A DNA stretch of 64,000 nt from Bacillus xiapuensis (GTDB lineage Bacteria; Bacillota; Bacilli; Bacillales; Domibacillaceae): the NCBI RefSeq assembly GCF_002797355.1, contig NZ_KZ454939.1, positions 1,397,828 through 1,461,827 of the forward strand, read 5' to 3'. The first letter of the stretch is position 1. Each line of letters opens with the position of its first letter. A program made the translations under genes and the position numbers. Below the pieces are notes generated by a model. That model saw only the letters and a list, made by a program, of their open reading frames with translations, was not told the origin of the DNA and made no database searches. Positions 7,965 through 16,833 of this stretch are shown here, piece by piece.

Positions 7965-8264
7965 ATGGAAGAAACAATTAAGCAATGGATTGCAGCTTTT
8001 CAGCAGCAAGGAGATCAAGAAGCATTAGAACATTTAAGGGAAGCTTGCTGGCCGGTTGTGGAGCGGCTGATTGATCAGCTGGCAATGAAACATGGTGCAG
8101 AAATAGAAAAACTGCTTTGCGAAAAGGGAATGGAGCGCTTTCCGTTCATCTTTAGCAAATACCAGCTAGAGGTACAGCTGCCTTTGGAAACTTTCTTAAC
8201 TAACACGTACCGCTTTTATTTTATGCAAGTGTTAAATGAACATCAAAGTAAAAAAGAAACCTGA
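7965..8264 (+). CDS. Small helical protein resembling sigma factor region 2
   Basis: The product has about 99 residues. The pattern GDQEALEHLREACWPVVERLIDQLA, then a glycine-containing stretch and KYQLEVQLPLETFLTNTYRFYF, recalls region 1.2/2 of sigma-70 factors, but no region 4 follows. Helper proteins such as RsoA, the partner of SigO, have a similar size. A TATAAT at 7943-7948 makes the upstream ATG (7953) fall at the transcript start. I therefore prefer the ATG at 7965 with GGGTGA before it. Function is unproven; the resemblance is by eye. Confidence 0.6.
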   Translation: MEETIKQWIAAFQQQGDQEALEHLREACWPVVERLIDQLAMKHGAEIEKLLCEKGMERFPFIFSKYQLEVQLPLETFLTNTYRFYFMQVLNEHQSKKET

Positions 8265-8289
8265 TCAAGTAAGATCAGGTTTCTTTTTC
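8253..8289. terminator. Bidirectional terminator between the small gene and salA
   Basis: A 14-bp perfect stem AAAGAAACCTGATC (8253-8266) / GATCAGGTTTCTTT (8273-8286) runs into T residues on the plus strand and, read backwards, into a T-rich run on the minus strand. It serves both converging genes. Confidence 0.9.
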
Positions 8290-8295
8290 TTTGAC

Positions 8296-9345
8296 TCAGG
8301 TCTGATAAATGATGTCCGCCGCTAAATTACTGAAGAATTCACCGACCAGTGAATCTTCATCATATACGGAGTTCCCTGTGTTTTCTTCCGGTTGTGCAAA
8401 GGGAATCCGGGCAATGACGCCGGCTTTCAACTGTTTAGCAAGCGCATCGCCGCCGCCCTTGCCGAATAAGTACTTTTTGTGACCGTCTTCATCTTCATAA
8501 TACGCCATGTTTTCAACAACCCCCAGTATTTCATGCTTCGTATGCTTGGCCATAACACCAGCTCTGGAAGCTACATGGGAAGCAGCGCTGTGAGGGGTGG
8601 TCACAATGATCTCCTTCGCTTGGGGAATCATAGCTGCTACATCAATGGCGACATCTCCTGTACCAGGAGGAAGGTCTAAAAGAAGGTAGTCCAGCTCTCC
8701 CCAATGCGTGTTCACTAAAAAGTTGCGGATCCACTTATTCAGCATCGGACCGCGCCACATCACCGGCTGATTATCATTGGTAAAGAAGCCCATGGACATG
8801 ACTTTCACGCCGTTGCTGACTGCAGGAATGGCTGTTTGTTCAATCATAGTCGGCTTCTGCTCAATTTGCATCATAGCCGGAATGCTGAAGCCGTAGATAT
8901 CCGCATCTAAAATCCCTACTCGTTTGCCTAATCTGGCTAAAGCTGCTGCAAGATTAATCGTGACGGTTGATTTTCCTACGCCGCCTTTGCCGCTTGTTAC
9001 GGCGATGAAAGTCACGCCAGAATCCGGGCGCAGCATTTTCGGCATGCCCGTTTCCGTCACGGCTTCTTTCTTTAGGGATGCCGTTAATGCTTGGCGTTCT
9101 TCAGCAGACATTGCGCCAAACGTTACGGATACACTGGATGCTCCAGCCGCTTTAAGCGCTTCTTCGATATCTTGCTGAATTTTCGCTTTTAGCGGGCAGC
9201 CCTGAATGGTTAAAACTACTTCAAGCTGAACATGTTGACCTTCTGTTTGTATGTTTCTAACCATATTTAATTCTACGATGCTTTTATGAAGCTCCGGGTC
9301 ATGTACGCCGGTAAGAGCTTGCAAAACTTGATCCTTCGTTAACAT
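8296..9345 (-). CDS. salA: Mrp/NBP35-family P-loop ATPase (SalA-like)
   Basis: The 349-residue protein has an N-terminal MIP18-like domain (about 1-90) and a deviant Walker A P-loop SGKGGVGKSTVTINLA near residue 118, with LDADIYG and LPPGTGD downstream. Mrp proteins carry iron-sulfur clusters, and Bacillus SalA also acts as a regulator of scoC. In classical Mrp a CxxC motif follows the ENMSYF segment. Here the matching segment ENMAYYEDEDGHKKYLFG has no cysteine, which points to the SalA branch rather than a canonical cluster carrier. Confidence 0.88.
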   Translation of the reverse strand: MLTKDQVLQALTGVHDPELHKSIVELNMVRNIQTEGQHVQLEVVLTIQGCPLKAKIQQDIEEALKAAGASSVSVTFGAMSAEERQALTASLKKEAVTETGMPKMLRPDSGVTFIAVTSGKGGVGKSTVTINLAAALARLGKRVGILDADIYGFSIPAMMQIEQKPTMIEQTAIPAVSNGVKVMSMGFFTNDNQPVMWRGPMLNKWIRNFLVNTHWGELDYLLLDLPPGTGDVAIDVAAMIPQAKEIIVTTPHSAASHVASRAGVMAKHTKHEILGVVENMAYYEDEDGHKKYLFGKGGGDALAKQLKAGVIARIPFAQPEENTGNSVYDEDSLVGEFFSNLAADIIYQT

Positions 9346-9359
9346 TGCTTCTACCTGCC

Positions 9360-9839
9360 TTATTCTTTCAGTCCCTTGCCTAGACCCTTCATAAAGTGAA
9401 CGCCAAATTTCACAGCACGGTTAACATCTGGATCCTTCAATATTTTCATCAGATCGAACATGCTAATTTTTTCATTGTTATTGACTTGCTGATTGGCTTC
9501 TTCCATACCTGAGTTTAGACTGTTGACTAATTTCTTTGTCATTTCAGGATCCATCGCTGTTAATACTCCAGCTACGCCCATTAAATGATTGATTAAATTG
9601 GTTACCGGTTCACGGGAAATTTGGTGGAGAACGATATTCGCCACATCTTCTTTCGCTTGAAGCAGCTTAGTGGCTGCTTCAAGCGCTCCTATACTATTTA
9701 ACTCTCCCACAATAGAGAAGATTTGATTTAACGCATCTTCATTTTCTGAGAGGAGTGTTTTTAAATCTTCAAGCTTTTGTTCCTTTATTTCATCATCTGT
9801 CAGCTTATGTTTATGAATCGCTGTAATTGGTGCGGCCAT
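9360..9839 (-). CDS. yrhD: DUF1641 protein, formate dehydrogenase partner (YrhD-like)
   Basis: The product of about 159 residues is helical and belongs by sequence to the DUF1641 family (YrhD/YjgD). Characteristic parts are VGELNSIGALEAATKLLQ, the central glycine-containing membrane-contact stretch and DPDVNRAVKFGVHFMKGLGKGL at the end. DUF1641 proteins are encoded next to cytoplasmic formate dehydrogenases of Bacillus and link them to the menaquinone pool (ForC/ForE type complexes). AAGGAG lies 8 bp before the ATG at 9839. It follows the dehydrogenase gene by 17 bp in one operon. Confidence 0.85.
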   Translation of the reverse strand: MAAPITAIHKHKLTDDEIKEQKLEDLKTLLSENEDALNQIFSIVGELNSIGALEAATKLLQAKEDVANIVLHQISREPVTNLINHLMGVAGVLTAMDPEMTKKLVNSLNSGMEEANQQVNNNEKISMFDLMKILKDPDVNRAVKFGVHFMKGLGKGLKE

Positions 9840-9856
9840 CGATGATACTCCTTCCA

Positions 9857-12781
9857 TTACTTAGTTGTTAAATGAACATATCCTGGACGATTCCATTTCC
9901 GCTCTACTTCAACCCCGTTTTGCGGATGGCGTTTTTTGTTGCGCGGATTTGTTTTTGGTAATGGATGTTTTCCTTCCACTTTCAATACTTCCATCCGGAC
10001 TTTTGTTTGTTTATAGGCTGGTGTATTCGTCCGGTGATCTGCTGCCGGTCCAGTTAAGAAGTTGACGGCAGAGTCTTTATTTACCGAGTTCATTGGCAAG
10101 AAGAGCTCATTACCCTGTACTCGATCTGTGATTAAGACATTTAGTTTCACTGCACCGTAAGGAGAGACTAAGCGAACAAGTGAACCGTCTTTCAATCCGC
10201 GTTCTTTCGCCAGCTCAGGTGAAACCTCTACAAAAATATCCGGCACTTTTGACTGGATTCCTTGTGATTTATTTGTCATGTTTCCTTCATGGAAGTGCTC
10301 GAGCATCCGGCCATTATTAATATGGCAATCATATTCCGCAGGGAATTCAGCCGGCTCCACCCAGTCATATAAAGCAAAGCGAGCTTTTTTATCCGGGAAG
10401 TTAAAGCCATCTGTATATAAAAGCGGCGTATTTTTACCATCTAGGCTGCCCCAGCAGAAGCTATTCCAGCCTTCAAGCACATCATAGTTTGCTTCTCCGA
10501 AAATAGGGGAGAGGCTAGCCATTTCTGCAAAGATTTCGCTCGGATGGCTGTAATTCCAATTGGCTCCTAAACGGTTCGCGACTTCTTGAAGAATAAACCA
10601 ATCAGGTTTAGATTCTCCCAGAGGAGGTAATACTTGATATAGGCGCTGAACGCGACGCTCTGTATTTGTAAATGTTCCTTCTTTTTCAAGAGAAGGAGCA
10701 GCTGGTAAAACGACATCTGCATATTGAGCCGTTCTGGAAAGGAAGACATCTTGAACGACAAAGAAATCAAGCTTTGATAATACTTCATGCACATGGTTTG
10801 CATTACAGTCCACTAAAGCCATGTCTTCTCCTACAAGATACATAGCTTTCATTTCGCCTTTTTCAATAGCGTCAAGCATTTGAATATTGTTAAGGCCTGG
10901 TTCCGGATTGATTTTCACGTCGTATGCTTTTTCAAATTTCGCCCGCGCTTCATCATCTGTCACACTTTGATAACCAGGAAGCAAGTTCGGTAAAGTTCCC
11001 ATGTCACATGCGCCTTGAACGTTGTTATGACCGCGAAGAGGGTAAGCGCCAGCACCTGGTCGACGGTAGTTTCCTGTTGCTAGAAGCAGGTTGGAAATCG
11101 CTGCTGATGTATCAGAACCGCCGGTGTTTTGAGTGACACCCATACCCCAAAGAATGCAAGTGCCATCAGCATCACGGATCATTTCGGCGACTTGGATCAA
11201 TGTCTCTTTAGAAATGCCAGTTGTTTCCTCTGCATATTCTAATGTGTACTGATTCAGTACTTCCTTGAATTCTTCAAAGAAGTTCACATTTTCCTTGATA
11301 AATTGTTCATCGTGCCAGCCTTGGTCGATCATATATTTCGTTACGGCCATGAGCCACACTTGGTCCGTACCTTGTTTTGGTCTCATAAAGATATCGGATC
11401 GCTCAGCCATTTCATGTTTGCGCACGTCCGCTACAATCAGTTTTTGGCCATGTAATTTGTGAGCGCGCTTCACGCGAGTCGCTAGAACAGGGTGACCCTC
11501 TGTAGGGTTGGCGCCGACGATAATAACCAGACCCGCTTTAGCAATATCTTTAATGGTACCAGCATCTCCGCCCATACCAACTGTGCGGAACAAGCCATCC
11601 GTTGCAGGAGATTGGCAGTAGCGCGAACAGTTATCGACATTGTTTGTTTCAAATAACTGTCTGGCCATTTTTTGAATTAAATAGTTTTCTTCGTTCGTGA
11701 TTTTAGAAGAAGAAATGAAGCCTGTTGATCCCGGACCATATTCTTTGTGAATAGCGCCTAGTCGGTCAGCGATTACGTCTAGTGCTTCCTCCCAGCTGGA
11801 TTCAACAAATGCGCCGTTCTTCCGAATAAGCGGTTTCGTTAGACGCTCTTTGGAGTTGACGAAATCCCAGCCGAATTTACCCTTCACACAAGTAGAAATG
11901 GCATTAACCGGACCTTCGGATGGCTGGACTTTAAGAATTTTGCGGTCTTTTGTCCACACTTCGAAGGAGCAGCCAACACCGCAGAAAGTACAAACGGTTT
12001 TTGTCTTTTTCGTCCGTTTGTCACGCATGGCTGCTTCAACCTCAGACACTGCAAAAATGCCGCTGTATCCCGGTTCAACTTCTTTGATTAAACCGATCAT
12101 CGGATCAAGCGTATCTTGCTTTATTCCAGTCATAAATCCAGCTTCACCTAACATCGATTTTTCCATAAGTGCGTTACAAGGGCAAACGGTCACACACTGG
12201 CCGCAGCTCACACAGGATGAATCATTGATCGCAACGCCTTCATCCCAAATGACTCTTGGACGTTCGGCTTCCCAATCGATGGACAGTGTTTCATTTACTT
12301 GAAGATTTTGACAAACCTCTACACATTGGCCACAAGCAATACATTGATTTGGGTCGTAGCGGTAGAATGGATGGGACATATCAACTTCTGTTGGATCCAC
12401 TTTCGGCTTGTAAGGGTATTTCTGATGCTCTACTTCCATCATTTGGACTGTGTTGTGCAGCGTACAGTTGCCGTTATTATTGTCGCACACGGTACAGTAA
12501 AGCATATGGTTCTCTAGTAAGCGGTCCATTGCTTCTGTTTGCGCTTCTTTTGCTTTAGAAGAAGCTAATTGAATATTCATGCCGCTTTCTACCTTCGTTG
12601 AGCAAGAACGGACCAGTTCACCGTTCACTTCAACTATGCACGTATCGCAAGTTTGAATAGGATCCACTTCCGGAACATAACAAACTTGCGGATGAGGGAT
12701 TTCATTTTGGTTAATAACCTCTAGAATGGTGGAACCCGGTTTAGCCGAGTATTCTTTTCCATTAATTTTAATATCGATCAA
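9857..12781 (-). CDS. yrhE: Formate dehydrogenase catalytic subunit (YrhE/FdhF-like)
   Basis: The 974-residue protein starts with a 2Fe-2S ferredoxin-like domain (Cys 34, 45, 48, 60), then a His/Cys cluster (YCTVCDNNNGNC). A pair of 4Fe-4S motifs, CIACGQCVEVC and CVSCGQCVTVC, lies near 147-200. The molybdopterin domain begins with CTFCGVGCSF (264-273), and the active-site residue is cysteine, not selenocysteine (C389 in CSRYCQSPAT). It oxidises formate to CO2. The start is TTG at 12781, 9 bp after AAAAGGAGG; earlier codons would lie in the hairpin leader. FdhD, Moco genes and a formate channel are adjacent. Confidence 0.93.
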   Translation of the reverse strand: MIDIKINGKEYSAKPGSTILEVINQNEIPHPQVCYVPEVDPIQTCDTCIVEVNGELVRSCSTKVESGMNIQLASSKAKEAQTEAMDRLLENHMLYCTVCDNNNGNCTLHNTVQMMEVEHQKYPYKPKVDPTEVDMSHPFYRYDPNQCIACGQCVEVCQNLQVNETLSIDWEAERPRVIWDEGVAINDSSCVSCGQCVTVCPCNALMEKSMLGEAGFMTGIKQDTLDPMIGLIKEVEPGYSGIFAVSEVEAAMRDKRTKKTKTVCTFCGVGCSFEVWTKDRKILKVQPSEGPVNAISTCVKGKFGWDFVNSKERLTKPLIRKNGAFVESSWEEALDVIADRLGAIHKEYGPGSTGFISSSKITNEENYLIQKMARQLFETNNVDNCSRYCQSPATDGLFRTVGMGGDAGTIKDIAKAGLVIIVGANPTEGHPVLATRVKRAHKLHGQKLIVADVRKHEMAERSDIFMRPKQGTDQVWLMAVTKYMIDQGWHDEQFIKENVNFFEEFKEVLNQYTLEYAEETTGISKETLIQVAEMIRDADGTCILWGMGVTQNTGGSDTSAAISNLLLATGNYRRPGAGAYPLRGHNNVQGACDMGTLPNLLPGYQSVTDDEARAKFEKAYDVKINPEPGLNNIQMLDAIEKGEMKAMYLVGEDMALVDCNANHVHEVLSKLDFFVVQDVFLSRTAQYADVVLPAAPSLEKEGTFTNTERRVQRLYQVLPPLGESKPDWFILQEVANRLGANWNYSHPSEIFAEMASLSPIFGEANYDVLEGWNSFCWGSLDGKNTPLLYTDGFNFPDKKARFALYDWVEPAEFPAEYDCHINNGRMLEHFHEGNMTNKSQGIQSKVPDIFVEVSPELAKERGLKDGSLVRLVSPYGAVKLNVLITDRVQGNELFLPMNSVNKDSAVNFLTGPAADHRTNTPAYKQTKVRMEVLKVEGKHPLPKTNPRNKKRHPQNGVEVERKWNRPGYVHLTTK

Positions 12782-12805
12782 GTCCAATAACCTCCTTTTA
12801 AACAC

Positions 12806-12891
12806 AAAAAAGTCCACCACGAATCTGCATGTCAATGACATGCCAAAAAAGAATTCATGGTGGATAAGTTTTTTAGCAGACCTTGCTAAAA
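12806..12891 (-). promoter_or_regulatory. Hairpin leader (attenuator-like) of the formate dehydrogenase operon
   Basis: On the minus strand two hairpins precede the ribosome binding site. The first has a perfect 8-bp stem TTTTAGCA / TGCTAAAA (12871-12891). The second, 12814-12863, pairs CCACCATGAAT with ATTCGTGGTGG around an inner GCATGTCA / TGACATGC stem. It is followed by a run of six T residues (12806-12811 region). This is the layout of a leader terminator about 30 bp before the start codon. The signal it senses is unknown. Confidence 0.6.
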
Positions 12892-13016
12892 GACCAATCC
12901 AGTTTATATTTTTAATAGAGCCTGAACAATGGTTAATATTCAGATTCCATCTTTGCCATCGCTTATTATAGCTCTTTCTTCACAAATAAACAACATAAAC
13001 AAAAAAACTTCTTCTT

Positions 13017-13031
13017 TGAGAATAATTATCA
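13017..13031. promoter_or_regulatory. Candidate Fur box between the divergent formate operons
   Basis: TGAGAATAATTATCA matches the 7-1-7 Fur consensus TGATAATNATTATCA at 14 of 15 positions, counting N as a match. It is flanked by two copies of AAACTTCTTCTTT (13005-13017 and 13033-13045), spaced 28 bp apart. It sits between formate dehydrogenase (minus) and the DUF2294-fdhD-moaA genes (plus), all of which make or use iron-sulfur proteins. Confidence 0.5.
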
Positions 13032-13141
13032 TAAACTTCTTCTTTTATTTTTTTCAAAGTTGATTTATCATAAACAGGTTGCAAGGGTGTAATCGCTTTA
13101 ACGATACTTTACATTCTAGTAAGGATAGGAGAATGCCTGTT

Positions 13142-13486
13142 ATGTCTAAAAAAGTGCATGAGTTCAATGACATTATCAGAAAGCTTCGCAAGGATTTATT
13201 CGGAAAAGGTCCGGAACGCATTCATACCATTTTTGTTGATAAAATGGCGATATCTACACTTTATGGGAATTTAACGCCGACGGAGAAATTCATTGCGAAG
13301 ACGCCGGAAGGGATTTCGATGGTTCATGCAGCAAGAACGAAAATGATTCAGGACGTTTATTCAAAAGCGACGCCTGAAGGAATGGAAGAGCTAATGGAAG
13401 CCAAGCTTTTGTATTTATTTTCAGATATCAAAATCGAGGAAGACATGGCTGTTTCCGTTTTTATTTTTGATAAAAATGTAAATTAG
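13142..13486 (+). CDS. yrhF: DUF2294 protein (YrhF-like)
   Basis: The product of about 114 residues matches the DUF2294 family. Typical features are FNDIIRKLRKDLFGKGPERIH, the LTPTEKFIAKTPEG loop and the helix with HAARTKMIQDVYS. In Bacillus such a gene (yrhF) lies in the formate dehydrogenase cluster beside yrhG. Its biochemical role is not established. I start at the ATG at 13142, 10 bp after AGGAG; an ATG at 13133 in the same frame is too close to that site. It is the first gene of the block leading to fdhD and moaA. Confidence 0.75.
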   Translation: MSKKVHEFNDIIRKLRKDLFGKGPERIHTIFVDKMAISTLYGNLTPTEKFIAKTPEGISMVHAARTKMIQDVYSKATPEGMEELMEAKLLYLFSDIKIEEDMAVSVFIFDKNVN

Positions 13487-13497
13487 GTGGGCTGGAA

Positions 13498-14301
13498 ATG
13501 AAGGGGACTGAAGTTAGCAGACAAATCATTCATGTGGAAAATAATCGAGCGAAAACGGTTGAAGATACGATAGTAACAGAGTATCCTGTAACTGTGAAAG
13601 TGAATCAAGAAGAATTTGTGACAATGGTCTGTACACCTGAACATATAGAAGATATGGTAATTGGGTATTTGGCATCAGAAAACATTATTCGCCGCTATTC
13701 CGATATTACAGACCTATGGATTCAAGAAAAGGAAGGCTTCGCCCATGTAACAACGAATAAACTCAATCCTTATTACGAAAAATTCCAAAATAAAAGATAC
13801 ATTACCTCCTGCTGTGGAATGAGCAGACAAGGGTTTGTATTTGTGAATGATGCGCTGACAGCGAAAAAAATGGAAAGCGTAACTGTACAAATCACTCCGG
13901 ATGATTGTTACCGTCTGATGAATGAAATGCAAAATTCGGCGGTGACATTTCAGAAAACGGGCGGAGTTCACAACGCCGCATTATGCGATGTGAACGGTGT
14001 ATTAATAAGCAGAATGGATATTGGAAGACATAATGCGTTAGACAAAATATACGGCTATTGTTTAAAAAATAATATTTCCATCAGAGATAAAGTGCTCGTA
14101 TTTAGCGGCCGGATCTCCTCGGAAATATTGCTGAAGGTCGCCAAAATCGGCTGCGAAATCGTGTTGTCCAAGTCAGCGCCTACTGAATTGGCTTTGCAAC
14201 TAGCCGAGGAATTAGGTATAACAGCAGTTGGGTTTATTCGTAATCAATCGTTAAATATTTACACCCACCCTCAGCGGATTAAAGTGGACGTCAGTTCTTA
14301 A
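13498..14301 (+). CDS. fdhD: Formate dehydrogenase accessory sulfurtransferase FdhD
   Basis: The 267-residue protein carries FdhD hallmarks: EYPVTVKVN at the start, CTPEHIEDMVIGYLASE, the cysteine pair in ITSCCGMS, FQKTGGVHNAAL, DIGRHNALDK and FSGRISSEIL. FdhD passes sulfur from a cysteine desulfurase to the molybdenum cofactor so that formate dehydrogenase becomes active. It follows the DUF2294 gene by 11 bp with AGGTGGG before the ATG, and faces away from the dehydrogenase it serves. Confidence 0.95.
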   Translation: MKGTEVSRQIIHVENNRAKTVEDTIVTEYPVTVKVNQEEFVTMVCTPEHIEDMVIGYLASENIIRRYSDITDLWIQEKEGFAHVTTNKLNPYYEKFQNKRYITSCCGMSRQGFVFVNDALTAKKMESVTVQITPDDCYRLMNEMQNSAVTFQKTGGVHNAALCDVNGVLISRMDIGRHNALDKIYGYCLKNNISIRDKVLVFSGRISSEILLKVAKIGCEIVLSKSAPTELALQLAEELGITAVGFIRNQSLNIYTHPQRIKVDVSS

Positions 14302-14364
14302 CGAGCTGCTTTTTTGCAGAGGGGAAGCCAATGATTCACAAAAAAAGATAAAGGGGTGAACAAC

Positions 14365-15381
14365 ATGAATGATCAAGTGCGAGACCAGTTAAAGCGCCCT
14401 TTGAGAGACTTGCGGATTTCTATAACAGACCGCTGTAATTTTCGCTGCCGCTATTGCATGCCAGAAGAAATATTCGGGGCAAACTATTCATTCCTGCCTT
14501 CCGATAAAATACTGTCTTTTGAAGAAATTGAAAGATTATCCTCTATTTTCGTTTCTTTGGGCGTCAAGAAATTGCGAATTACTGGCGGAGAACCGCTTTT
14601 GCGAAGAGATATAGCAGTGCTGATCGAGATGTTAAGCAGCATCGATGGAGTGGAAGACATCGCGATGACGACCAACGGCTCTCTGCTAAAAAAACACGCA
14701 AAAGCCTTGGCTAAGGCGGGATTATCCCGCGTGTCCATTAGCTTGGATTCATTGAATGAAGAGCGCTTCTTGGCCATGAACGGCAACCGAGGAAAGGTGA
14801 AATCCGTGCTTGAAGGCATAGAAAAAGCATCCGAAGCCGGACTTCAAGTTAAAATTAATATGGTTGTGAAGAAGGGTGTCAATGAGCAGGATATTATTCC
14901 AATGGCCCGTTATTTTAAAGAGAGGAATCATCCGCTTCGCTTTATTGAATATATGGACGTGGGAAATTCCAATGGCTGGCGCTTGGATGATGTCATCTCG
15001 AAGAAAGAAATTTTGCATCAGGTGAACAGCTTTTCACCGATTGAACCGCTAGCGCCCAATTATGAAGGCGAAGTGGCAACTCGCTACCGCTATGTGGAGG
15101 GAGGAGAAGAAATCGGCGTGATTTCTTCAGTGACCGACTCCTTCTGTTCAAGCTGTACGCGAGCCCGGATTTCGGCGGAAGGCAAGCTGTATACATGTCT
15201 ATTCGCCTCTGATGGAACCGATTTGCGTCATCTTCTCCGTTCAGGCCTCAGCGATGATGAAATCGCTGAAAGCATCCGCAATGTCTGGCAGCATCGCTCA
15301 GACCGCTATTCTGATGAACGGACAAGCGGGACGTCTTCAGAACGTCAGTCTAAAGTGGAGATGTCTCATATTGGGGGCTGA
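14365..15381 (+). CDS. moaA: GTP 3',8-cyclase MoaA
   Basis: The 338-residue radical SAM enzyme has the cluster motif C24-x3-C28-x2-C31 in [12 protein letters not shown], the SAM-binding [12 protein letters not shown], and the second 4Fe-4S motif [18 protein letters not shown] near the C terminus. It ends with the conserved -GG. It converts GTP to the cyclic precursor in the first step of molybdenum cofactor synthesis. I chose the ATG at 14365 with AAAGGGG 7 bp upstream rather than the GTG at 14356, which overlaps that site. Confidence 0.95.
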   Translation: MNDQVRDQLKRPLRDLRISITDRCNFRCRYCMPEEIFGANYSFLPSDKILSFEEIERLSSIFVSLGVKKLRITGGEPLLRRDIAVLIEMLSSIDGVEDIAMTTNGSLLKKHAKALAKAGLSRVSISLDSLNEERFLAMNGNRGKVKSVLEGIEKASEAGLQVKINMVVKKGVNEQDIIPMARYFKERNHPLRFIEYMDVGNSNGWRLDDVISKKEILHQVNSFSPIEPLAPNYEGEVATRYRYVEGGEEIGVISSVTDSFCSSCTRARISAEGKLYTCLFASDGTDLRHLLRSGLSDDEIAESIRNVWQHRSDRYSDERTSGTSSERQSKVEMSHIGG

Positions 15382-15445
15382 TCCATTTCATTCGCCAAAA
15401 TAAAAAAAGAGAATTTTTTAATAGTGAGTAAGAGGGGGATTTGTT

Positions 15446-16246
15446 GTGGCTTTTCACAAACCAGATAAAATAGCAGAAGTATCGATCAATGCAGGGGTAT
15501 CAAAAGCAAACCTATCGATTGCCAACATGTTGATATTAGGTTTTTTAGGGGGAGCATTCATTGCTTTAGGATTTTTACTGGATATTCGGGTAATCGGAAA
15601 CCTGCCTGCTGAATGGGGAAGCTTAAGCAATTTATTAGGGGGGGCTGTTTTCCCATTAGGCCTGATTTTAGTTGTGATTGCCGGCGGAGAATTAGTGACC
15701 GGCAACATGATGTCCGTGTCCATGGCATTATATGCTCGCAAGATTTCAGCGAGTCAGCTTGCCCGCAACTGGTTTTGGGTAACAGTGGCTAATTTCTTCG
15801 GCGCTATTTTTGTTGCATTCTTCTTTGGACACATCGTTGGACTAACAGAGACCGGACCTTATTTGGACAAGACGGTGGCCATCGCACAAGCAAAACTTGA
15901 TGACTCATTCTTCCAAACATTCATTTCTGCGATTGGCTGTAACTGGCTTGTTTGTCTTGCTGTCTGGCTCGCCTATGGAGCAGATGATATGATCGGCAAA
16001 ATTTTTGGCATCTGGTTCCCGATTATGGCCTTTATCGCCATCGGTTTTCAGCACGTTGTCGCCAATATGTTTGTCATTCCAGCGGCGATCTTTGCCGGGC
16101 ATTTCACTTGGCTGGAAATGGTCAGCAACATCGTTCCGGCCTTCTTAGGAAATGTGGTCGGCGGAGCAATTTTTGTCGGCATGGCTTATTTTTTGTCTTA
16201 TCAAAAACAAAAGGTTCAAACTAGTAATCTTAGAAAAATATCCTAA
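15446..16246 (+). CDS. focA: Formate/nitrite channel of the FNT family
   Basis: The 266-residue membrane protein has six hydrophobic segments. FNT features are KANLSIANMLILGFLGGAFIALG, GGELVTGNMM (omega-loop region), a CNWLVCLAVWLA segment and GFQHVVANMF with the pore histidine. It resembles YrhG/FocA and should move formate across the membrane for the adjacent formate dehydrogenase. The GTG start has AGAGGGGG 7 bp upstream. It follows moaA by 64 bp and ends at a bidirectional terminator. Confidence 0.92.
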   Translation: MAFHKPDKIAEVSINAGVSKANLSIANMLILGFLGGAFIALGFLLDIRVIGNLPAEWGSLSNLLGGAVFPLGLILVVIAGGELVTGNMMSVSMALYARKISASQLARNWFWVTVANFFGAIFVAFFFGHIVGLTETGPYLDKTVAIAQAKLDDSFFQTFISAIGCNWLVCLAVWLAYGADDMIGKIFGIWFPIMAFIAIGFQHVVANMFVIPAAIFAGHFTWLEMVSNIVPAFLGNVVGGAIFVGMAYFLSYQKQKVQTSNLRKIS

Positions 16247-16251
16247 AAACA

Positions 16252-16293
16252 AAAGGGCACGCACCTGCGAAAAACAGATGCGTGCTCTTTTTC
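16252..16293. terminator. Bidirectional terminator between focA and moaC
   Basis: A stem of about 15 bp, AAAGGGCACGCACCTG (16252-16267) / CAGATGCGTGCTCTTT (16275-16290), with T-runs on both strands. Confidence 0.88.
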
Positions 16294-16298
16294 TGTAA

Positions 16299-16787
16299 TT
16301 ATGAATAGTCGTGAAAGTAATCGCCGCTTTTACCGCCGGTTTTTTGGACTAAATGCGTTTCTTTAATCACCATAGATTTATCCACGGCCTTGCACATATC
16401 GTAAAAAGTTAACGCAGCAACGGAAACGGCGGTTAAAGCTTCCATTTCAACCCCTGTATTGCCTTGGCATTTCACAGTCACCTGAATAGTCAATTCATAT
16501 CCGTCAGAAGACTTTTGATAATCAAATGAAAAATCCGTTCCTTGCAGCATAATCGGGTGGCACATCGGAATCAGGTCGGATGTTTTCTTAGCGGCCATAA
16601 CCCCGGCAATCTGTGCGACTTGCAGCGGGTCTCCTTTTTTAATTTGTCCGCGCTGAACCGCTTCATATAGTTCATTAGATATGGAGACGACACTTTTGGC
16701 GATGGCTGTCCGTTTGGTCACATCCTTGCCGGAGATGTCCACCATCTTCGGGCGTCCCTCATGATTCCAATGGGTAAATTCGCTCAT
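16299..16787 (-). CDS. moaC: Cyclic pyranopterin monophosphate synthase MoaC
   Basis: The 162-residue protein matches MoaC throughout. Features are [16 protein letters not shown], the active-site LIPMCHPI, the [18 protein letters not shown] helix and [22 protein letters not shown]. It converts the MoaA product to cyclic pyranopterin monophosphate. AGGAGG precedes the ATG. It is transcribed after mobA with a 46-bp gap. Confidence 0.96.
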   Translation of the reverse strand: MSEFTHWNHEGRPKMVDISGKDVTKRTAIAKSVVSISNELYEAVQRGQIKKGDPLQVAQIAGVMAAKKTSDLIPMCHPIMLQGTDFSFDYQKSSDGYELTIQVTVKCQGNTGVEMEALTAVSVAALTFYDMCKAVDKSMVIKETHLVQKTGGKSGDYFHDYS

Positions 16788-16833
16788 AATTTCCTCCTGC
16801 TTTCTAAAAAATGTTGAAGTCCAGCCAATTTTA

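Noticed and set aside
11850-12302. 150-residue plus-strand ORF inside the formate dehydrogenase gene
   Set aside because: It is antisense to strongly conserved Fe-S and molybdopterin motifs and has no own features.
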